Positions 58,061-64,000 of a stretch of DNA of 64,000 bases are shown one piece after another. The stretch comes from Saccharum officinarum (lineage: Eukaryota > Streptophyta > Magnoliopsida > Poales > Poaceae): assembly GCA_020631735.1 (NCBI GenBank), contig CM036231.1, forward strand, positions 248,001-312,000. The letters are read 5' to 3'. Numbering within the stretch: the first letter of the stretch is position 1; the number at the start of each line of letters is the position of its first letter. Made by a program: the position numbers and the translations under genes. The notes below the pieces were generated by a model, which saw only the letters and a list, made by a program, of their open reading frames with translations, ran no database searches and was not told where the DNA came from.

Positions 58061-59039
58061 TAAATGGCTAGAGGGGGTGAATAGCTTAGTAAAAATCTAT
58101 GAGGATCCGAAATCCTGGTGTTGAGCTAAAGATGTATTGGTCTCAGTTTCTCTGCAGGTTTTGTTATTGGCAAAGATTGTGCTGACAGTATGCATAGAAT
58201 ACTGTCACCGACACTTTGCCATTACTAACTCTTCTCTGAAGAAACTTGCTCCTCTCTAAAAAAATTGCATGCTACATAATCTAAAGGACACCAAAGGTAC
58301 TGACACAAGTACTATTATAAGGAGAAACAAAAATATTGTTATAAGGAGAAACAAAAAAATACTATTATAAGGAGAAACAAAAAAATGGTGCTCAAGTTTT
58401 TTATGAAACCTGGCCTAAAACCACTTCACTAGATGCTAGGCCATGCTCCCCACAACAACTTTGGTACGAAGATTGAACCAAATAACAACTTAACCCCACT
58501 ACTCGCTCATGCTTGCTGTAATGAGCCAAGTTCATCGAAGAGATGGCCCAACTGTTGATAGATAGATCAGCACCACCACTTGCTCTGGGTTGCAACATAG
58601 AGCACAACAACCAACTATCAACTAGCATAACAACTCAAGGCTTCCAGCACGATCTATATTATCACATCTCACAAGAGGTCAAGCCACAGCATTCAAACCC
58701 TTATGACAATGAGACTGGTTATACTTTTACAACCCCATATGCAGAAGAAAATTCAAACCCTTAACTTATGTACGAAAGGAAGTTTGGGGGGACATAAGTG
58801 GAAGACCAAGCTGCAAGTAGACATCACAGTACAAACACCAGGAAAAAAACCACCAACCATTAACTCTTCAAGCTCTCCAGGTTACTCCTACCATCAAGCT
58901 TTGACGCAAAGAATCCTTTCTGAAATCAACGAAACTAATTGATGCGTATAGTTTGCAGATGGATAGTCAACAATTGCAAACAGAGTGTTCATTATTAATG
59001 CGTACAATTTGCACTTTCTATCAACTAAAAAACCTGCGA
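58061..59039. other. Repeat-derived and possibly genic stretch
   Basis: Starts with an LTR-like phrase (cttaaatggctagagggggt). Contains three tandem copies of a 24-26 bp unit actattataaggagaaacaa at 58310-58385. At 58543-58764 a plus frame reads DLYYHISQEVKPQHSNPYDN and on to NETGYTFTTPYAEENSNP, which has a natural amino acid composition but no splice or start support; it may be an exon relic. Confidence 0.35.
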
Positions 59040-59780
59040 ACACAAGGTTGATATGTGCCTTGTGGTTCGGTTGTGATAAGTGATTGTCAACGCGTGTAAC
59101 GTCTTGGATTGAGTTGTTAAACTAACCATGGTGTGAGTTTGGGTCTGTAACATGTCTCTTGGCTTGTGGGGTTGTGGACCTCGGAGAGGGTGGTCCACGG
59201 CGAAGGTGAAGGTCAAGCAGGTCTATGCCAATGGACTAGGAGTGGTGAAGGATGGATGCCGGTGGCTTAGACTGAGGGACTAGAGAAGCCTGGTGACAGA
59301 CCGTGGGTGGCTGACATCTAGGGACATCGACAAGTGCAAGAGTACATGGGAGTGACCGTATTGACCAAGTTAAGTGGAGGCTTGGAAGACTTGGTGGCCG
59401 GGCGGTCGAGGACGACATTGACACATGTTGAGAGGCAGAGGAGGTGTAGCGGATACGCTTCTCCTCGCGGTTTGGTGGTTTAGGCCTCAAAACCACCGGT
59501 GGACGGTTTTCAGGCTTGAGGCTCAAAACCTGAGTGCGGTTCTGACGGGAATTGGAGGCAACATGTGGCACCATCGCGAGGCTTGTGTCGAGGCGAAGCT
59601 AAGTCATGAAGGACGTGTGGCCATTGGATGCTTCTGTCTCAAGTTGGACCATTATGTCCCTTGGGTTAAGTGGTTCAGTAAAATATCTAAGCGCATTGTT
59701 AGAATTATGTAATAGCTCTATAAATAAGATAGAAGTTGTCCCCAACCAGCCATCTCTCCAGTCTTGTTCTTGAACTCCTT
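59040..59780 (+). repeat. LTR-like fragment with TATA box
   Basis: Long GC-balanced stretch of the style seen in grass LTRs, with CTATAAATAA at 59718-59727 followed by a likely R region (ctccagtcttgttcttgaac). No partner, ends or TSD identified. Confidence 0.4.
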
Positions 59781-61519
59781 CTGTCCCTGAAAGAATGAAT
59801 TCCTAACAACTTTAGGACAGATTAGCAATGAAGTAAAAGACCATGCTGCCCCTCATTAAACCGCTAAACCTTAATAGCTATCTATTTACTGAGAAGCATA
59901 ATTAAGTAGTGTCGTTTGGAGTATCCAATAGCAGTGCAGGAGAGAGAGGTTGTGTTAAATGCGACCTAGACTATGAAAGAGATTAATATGGATGTGTGGA
60001 CCATTCACCTCCAGAAATCGATTCTTTTGGAGATAAATTTTTAATTCTTTTGGAGATAAATTTTTGGGGAGAAATTGATTGTTTTAGGAACAGAGGGAGT
60101 ATGACCACATTAATCTGCCCGCTCGCCCTCCTGTTCAGTATACTGTCCCCGCAGATCGCCTCAACGTGCCTGGGAACTATGCTCTCAAGTCATCGTACGA
60201 CGTGAAGGCGAGTAGATCAATGTCGTGCTCGGCCGCCCCAGGGAGGAACTGAAGGCTAAGAATGTGGAGTCGTACCGCAGGGAGACTGACGGTATGTATC
60301 TTGGGTAGAAATATTGAATAGGAAAAGCTACATCGTTAGTTTATTTATGTACAAGTAGTGAACTGCAGTTACATGCATTCTTGGCTCAGTGCTTGATGCT
60401 GTTTACAAATCTTGGAGCAAAAAACTATGAAAATATTTGTGTTTTTCTTTGGTTGAGCATTTGCAACAAGAAATATCTAAACCAAATAGGCTCTTTCGGA
60501 GAAGCATGAGAGGGACCAAGAAATGTTTCAATATGCATTCTTGTATTGCTGCATATCAAAACAGGAGTCTTCAAGGTCCTGATGTGTGTAGAAAAAGAAC
60601 CGAAATTACATAGGAAAGTTGCTTCTTAACTGAGCATGATGCTACCTGTCAGAGTAATCTGTGGATGTTCTACAGGCAAATCAATGAGTTAATCTGTTTT
60701 GATTTTTGAATATCAGCTTTATTGTTTTATGCATAGGTTATTTCCATCTGAACTAGGTCATATCTAAACAGGAGTCTTCAAGATCCTGATGTGTGTAGAA
60801 AAAGAACCGAAATTATATAGGAAAGTTGCTTCTTAGCTGAGCCGGATGCTGCCTGTCAGAGTAATCTGTGGATGTTCTACGGGCAAATCATTGAGTTAAT
60901 CTGTTTTGATTTTTGAATATCAGCTTTATTGTTTTATGCATAGGTTATTTCCATCTGAACTAGGTCTGTTCCATAGTGTAGTGACAACAAAAGATACTGT
61001 AGTGTTTATAACATATAAACATAGATTTATCATAGCGGACCATAGACGTGCCTATGGTTCAATAAGTTATGTTGCATGTGAATATGTGATTAATCAAGAT
61101 GCTAATAGCATCTAGCTATTCTGATGTGTTGTTTCTGACCTTGCCAATACAGAGATAAAAACTCTCTGATACACTTAGTATTTTGAATATAAAAATGGGA
61201 CATGATAGCGCAAAAAGTGATAAATGGATCTTTTAGGAAGCTCACTGGTCTCTTCATTGTCCAACTTCCTTCATTGCAGAAAAATCAGTTCCTTCATTTA
61301 TAGGTTGCATTTGTTTGTCTCACGAACTCGAGGACAATGTACAGAGACAATTCCACAATTTTAAACCACTCGATTCTTCATCATATGTACTATTTTGTTC
61401 TTCATTTTGCGTAGTCCACTCTTGCCAGGTCAAGTTGGAATTCTAGCTATAGTGTAGGTATGATCCAAACCCTTAAAATGAAACTGTTTGTTTGATTAGC
61501 AAAAATGTCTCCAGGAATT
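59781..61519. other. Intergenic region with a MITE end
   Basis: About 60030-60098 has a repeated ttcttttggagataaattttt and ends aacagagggagtat, the complement of the common Stowaway end CTCCCTCTGTT; the other end is missing. The rest shows no coding signal apart from the tandem duplication listed separately. Confidence 0.4.
60561..60966 (+). repeat. Tandem duplication, 207-bp unit x2
   Basis: acaggagtcttcaaggtcct at 60561 is repeated at 60768, and the two copies stay alignable to aactaggtc at 60966 with only a few differences. Confidence 0.9.
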
Positions 61520-61526
61520 TGTGAAC

Positions 61527-61854
61527 GGACGCTAGGCCGGCTGGTTTAGCGCTCTCAGTAGCACCCTCGTGGTGCGGGTTTGAGCCCCAGGTGTGGCGCA
61601 CCCGCGCGTTGTTTTTGGGGATTTTCCACGAGCGAGGTAAAAAAACTCCCTCGTATGCCCCACGTCCAAAGCACAGGTCTGTGGCCAGCTCATCTCACGG
61701 AGCTACGATGTCGCTGTGTATGGGTGGGGCAGGGGTTCAAGGATTTTCTCGATCTGCGTGAGAAGATCTTCCTAAACTAGAATACCTGGGGGCTGTCTAG
61801 CCACCGCGGATCGAGTTTTTGGAATAAAAGTGAAACCCATTGTCTTATGTATTG
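61527..61854 (+). mobile_element. tRNA-derived SINE
   Basis: 328 bp flanked by TGTGAAC on both sides (61520-61526, 61855-61861). The head resembles a tRNA gene: box A-like CTGGTTTAGCGC near 61541 and box B-like GGGTTTGAGCCCC near 61578, as needed for RNA polymerase III. The body is unrelated to the tRNA, and the tail ends ttgtcttatgtattg, like the TTG-ending plant SINEs. No protein. Confidence 0.72.
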
Positions 61855-61915
61855 TGTGAACATGTGGTTGTAGTACGTATCAAAAGAAAAAGGCGAAGGG
61901 GTTTAGCAACTTTGT

Positions 61916-62373
61916 TGTAAGAGGGCTGATAGAGGGGGAGTGCCCGATCTTTCGGTGAGTGGAGATAATTTCGATTTGGTGGAAGTAGACCCTCACGATC
62001 CGACTACGACGAGCGAACCCGAAGCGCCAATGCAATTGCTGAACCAACTCCCAATGGTTACCAACCTCGCCGGTGCGAGATCAGCCTGATCACGAAGATC
62101 AATTCCTACACGCAATCGAAGAACGAACAAGAAAAAGACGCGAGCAATCTTATTATCACTCGAAGGTAGAGTTCTGAATTACACGAGACAGCGCAGATTG
62201 GCGCGTGTTCGAGAGTAGCTAAAGCTAGATGTAAAACAAAACTCAAGTTGCAAACAAAAGAGACTCCGACTAAATAAAAGGGAGGCGGCAGGAGAGTGGC
62301 GCGCGCCCAAAGAAAGGGCTGCGGCTCCAAACCCTAGGCGCCCCATCTTGGGCTGCCCCGTTAGCCCATCTTC
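61916..62373 (-). repeat. Probable 3' UTR/LTR of the Ty3/gypsy element at the right edge
   Basis: On the minus strand, downstream of the pol remnant, there is LTR-like sequence with CTTTTATTTAG promoter-like region and an end near 61916 (CCCTCTTACA). LTR start, purine tract and TSD could not be fixed. Confidence 0.45.
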
Positions 62374-64000
62374 TTATTCTGCTGGGCCTTCGTTCCTTAA
62401 GAGCATGATGAAGTTTAATTCTCTTGCACGGGCCCGAGTGATTGGCCCAACTGGATGATCAACTGTAGGCGCCTGTGGTGGAGGAGTAACTGGAGGCGCC
62501 TGAGGTGCTGCTGGTGTAGATGTACTCGTGGTCCTCCCCTTCTTGAACTGAAGTCGTCCTCGACGGCAACTCCTCATCTTCGCCCGCATACAGTTTCAAA
62601 TCTGCAACATTAAAACTCGTGGAAACACCAAACTCCGCAGGCAGGTCAAGGATATAAGCATTATCATTAATTTTGGTTAGCACTTTAAAAGGACCAGTAG
62701 CACGTGGCATCAATTTAGAACGACGTAAAGCAGGAAAACGATCCTTTCTCAAATGCAACCAAACTAGATCACCCGGTTCAAAAGTAACGTGTTGTCTCCC
62801 TTTACTACCCGCAACCTGATATTTAGCATTAGCAACAGCAATGTTTTGTTGAGTTTGCTTATGCAAGCTAATCATTTGATCAACATGTGCAGCGGCATCT
62901 ATGTGTGGGGCGTCCTCAGCATCAAGCGCAAACAAATCAATAGGCGCCCGAGGAATATAACCATAAACAACCTGAAAGGGACACATCTTTGTAGAAGAAT
63001 GCGTTGCATGATTATAAGCAAACTCAACATGAGGCAAGTAATCTTCCCAACGTTTCAAATTTTTATCTAAAACAGCCCTAAGCATGGTTGACAAAGTTCG
63101 ATTAACCACTTCAGTTTGTCCATCAATTTGAGGGTGACAAGTTGTGCTAAACAGCAATTTAGTTCCCAATTTATTCCACAGTGATCTCCAAAAATAACTG
63201 AGGAACTTAGCATCACGATCAGAGACTATTGTATTTGGAATACCATGCAAACGAATAATCTCGCTAAAGAACAATTCAGCAATATTGCTAGCATCATCAG
63301 TTTTATGACAAGGTATAAAATGAGCCATTTTGGAGAAACGATCAACAACCACAAAAATATTGTCCCTCCCCTTCTTAGTTCGAGGTAATCCCAAAACAAA
63401 GTCCATAGAAATATCAAGCCAAGGGGAAGTAGGAACAGATAAAGGTATGTACAAACCATGGTTGTTCAATCGTGACTTAGCTTTCTGGCAAGTAGTGCAG
63501 CGTGCAACAAGGCGCTCAACATCAGCGCATATCCGGGGCCAAAAGAAGTGGGCAGCCAGCACCTCATGTGTTTTGTAGACGCCAAAATGCCCTATGAGAC
63601 CGCCTCCATGCGCTTCCTGTAATAACAAACGACGAACCGAGCTTGCTGAAACACACAGCTTGTTAGCGCAAAACAGGAATCCGTCCTGTATGTGAAATTT
63701 GCCTCATGGTTTGCCATGAATACAATGGGTGAAAGCATCTTTAAAATCAGCATCGTTCACATATTGATTCTTCATAGTTTGTAAGCCAAAGATTTTAAAA
63801 TCTAACTGTGACAGCATGGTATAGCGGCGAGACAAAGCATCAGCAATAACATTTTCCTTCCCGCTCTTATGTTTAATAATGTAAGGGAAAGACTCAATGA
63901 ATTCTACCCATTTAGCATGACGACGGTTCAGGTTTGTTTGGGTATGAATATGTTTTAAAGCCTCATGATCAGAATGAATTATAAACTCGCGATGTCAAAG
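62374..64000 (-). pseudogene. Ty3/gypsy pol, 3' part (RNase H end and integrase), broken
   Basis: Enters from the window edge with the end of RNase H ([29 protein letters not shown]). An in-frame TGA at 63706-63704 follows, then the integrase: zinc-binding H/C region with CTTCQKAK, core with DISMDFVLGLP, IVSDRDAKF and the conserved Glu in TEVVNRTLS, then a GPFKVL module and a basic tail. Near 62520 the frame changes; the likely true C-terminus, ending in GPITRARARELN, is in another frame to 62374. No chromodomain is visible, so it is a different lineage from the 16-kb element. A stop and a frameshift make this copy non-functional. Confidence 0.88.

Noticed and set aside
1..64000. CRISPR array, rRNA genes or true tRNA genes
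   Set aside because: No regularly spaced identical repeats; no rRNA core; the only tRNA-like stretch (61527-61600) is part of a SINE and does not complete a cloverleaf.

Overview
The window looks like a transposon-rich piece of a grass (Poaceae) nuclear genome, probably a panicoid or Andropogoneae species such as a sorghum/sugarcane relative. This is inferred from nested LTR retrotransposons with 5-bp target-site duplications (TSDs), Helitron, CACTA, MULE and PIF/Harbinger elements, a dense crop of GGGCCTGTTTAG-type MITEs, and one GC-rich intronless RING-H2 gene with grass-like codon bias. There is no sign of prokaryotic, organellar or free viral DNA.

Layout. 1-4232: remnants of a small LTR element whose internal region is a degenerate tandem array of purine-tract units, split by a solo LTR (972-3351, TSD ATACT). 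4340-5657: a decayed RNase H-like fragment and a set of minus-strand exons of an unidentified gene. 7626-7979: another solo LTR. 9081-9495: a palindrome-rich insertion. 10358-12483: a non-autonomous Helitron. 12729-13111: a CACTA end. 13112-29230: a 16.1-kb Ty3/gypsy chromovirus (Tekay/Del-like) on the minus strand with unusually long LTRs of about 4.8 kb. Its internal region reads PBS, extra ORF, gag-protease, pol with a C-terminal chromodomain-like segment, and PPT. 29231-30107: a truncated LTR of another family. 30108-32121: a decayed PIF/Harbinger transposase and Myb-like partner, interrupted by MITEs. 33400-35897: a probable minus-strand multi-exon gene of unknown function. 36182-41581: the gene-proximal island with an ATL-type RING-H2 E3 ligase gene (38919-40267, frameshifted near its 3' end), seven or more MITEs/fold-backs around it. 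43616-45773: a non-autonomous MULE with a perfect 9-bp TSD. 48197-58060: a purine-tract array containing a three-level nest (solo LTR, inside it a solo LTR, inside that a complete 4.4-kb non-autonomous LTR element), each level dated by its own TSD. 58060-61519: LTR fragments and a 207-bp tandem duplication. 61527-61854: a tRNA-derived SINE. 61916-64000: the 3' end of a decayed Ty3/gypsy pol running off the window.

The most striking item is the extra ORF (22940-23614) upstream of gag in the 16-kb chromovirus. After the initiator Met its first 21 residues match the histone H3 tail at 17 positions, keeping the K4 and K9-S10 contexts but replacing K14, K18 and K23 by R, H and R. It then continues as a coiled coil and an acidic tail. 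Because the same element carries a chromodomain-like segment at the end of its integrase, a self-encoded H3-tail mimic is an attractive, testable hypothesis. Both this ORF and gag begin exactly after a splice-acceptor-like CAG, suggesting alternative splicing of one transcript.

All identifications are from reading the sequence; no database search was run, and by-eye divergence figures are approximate.
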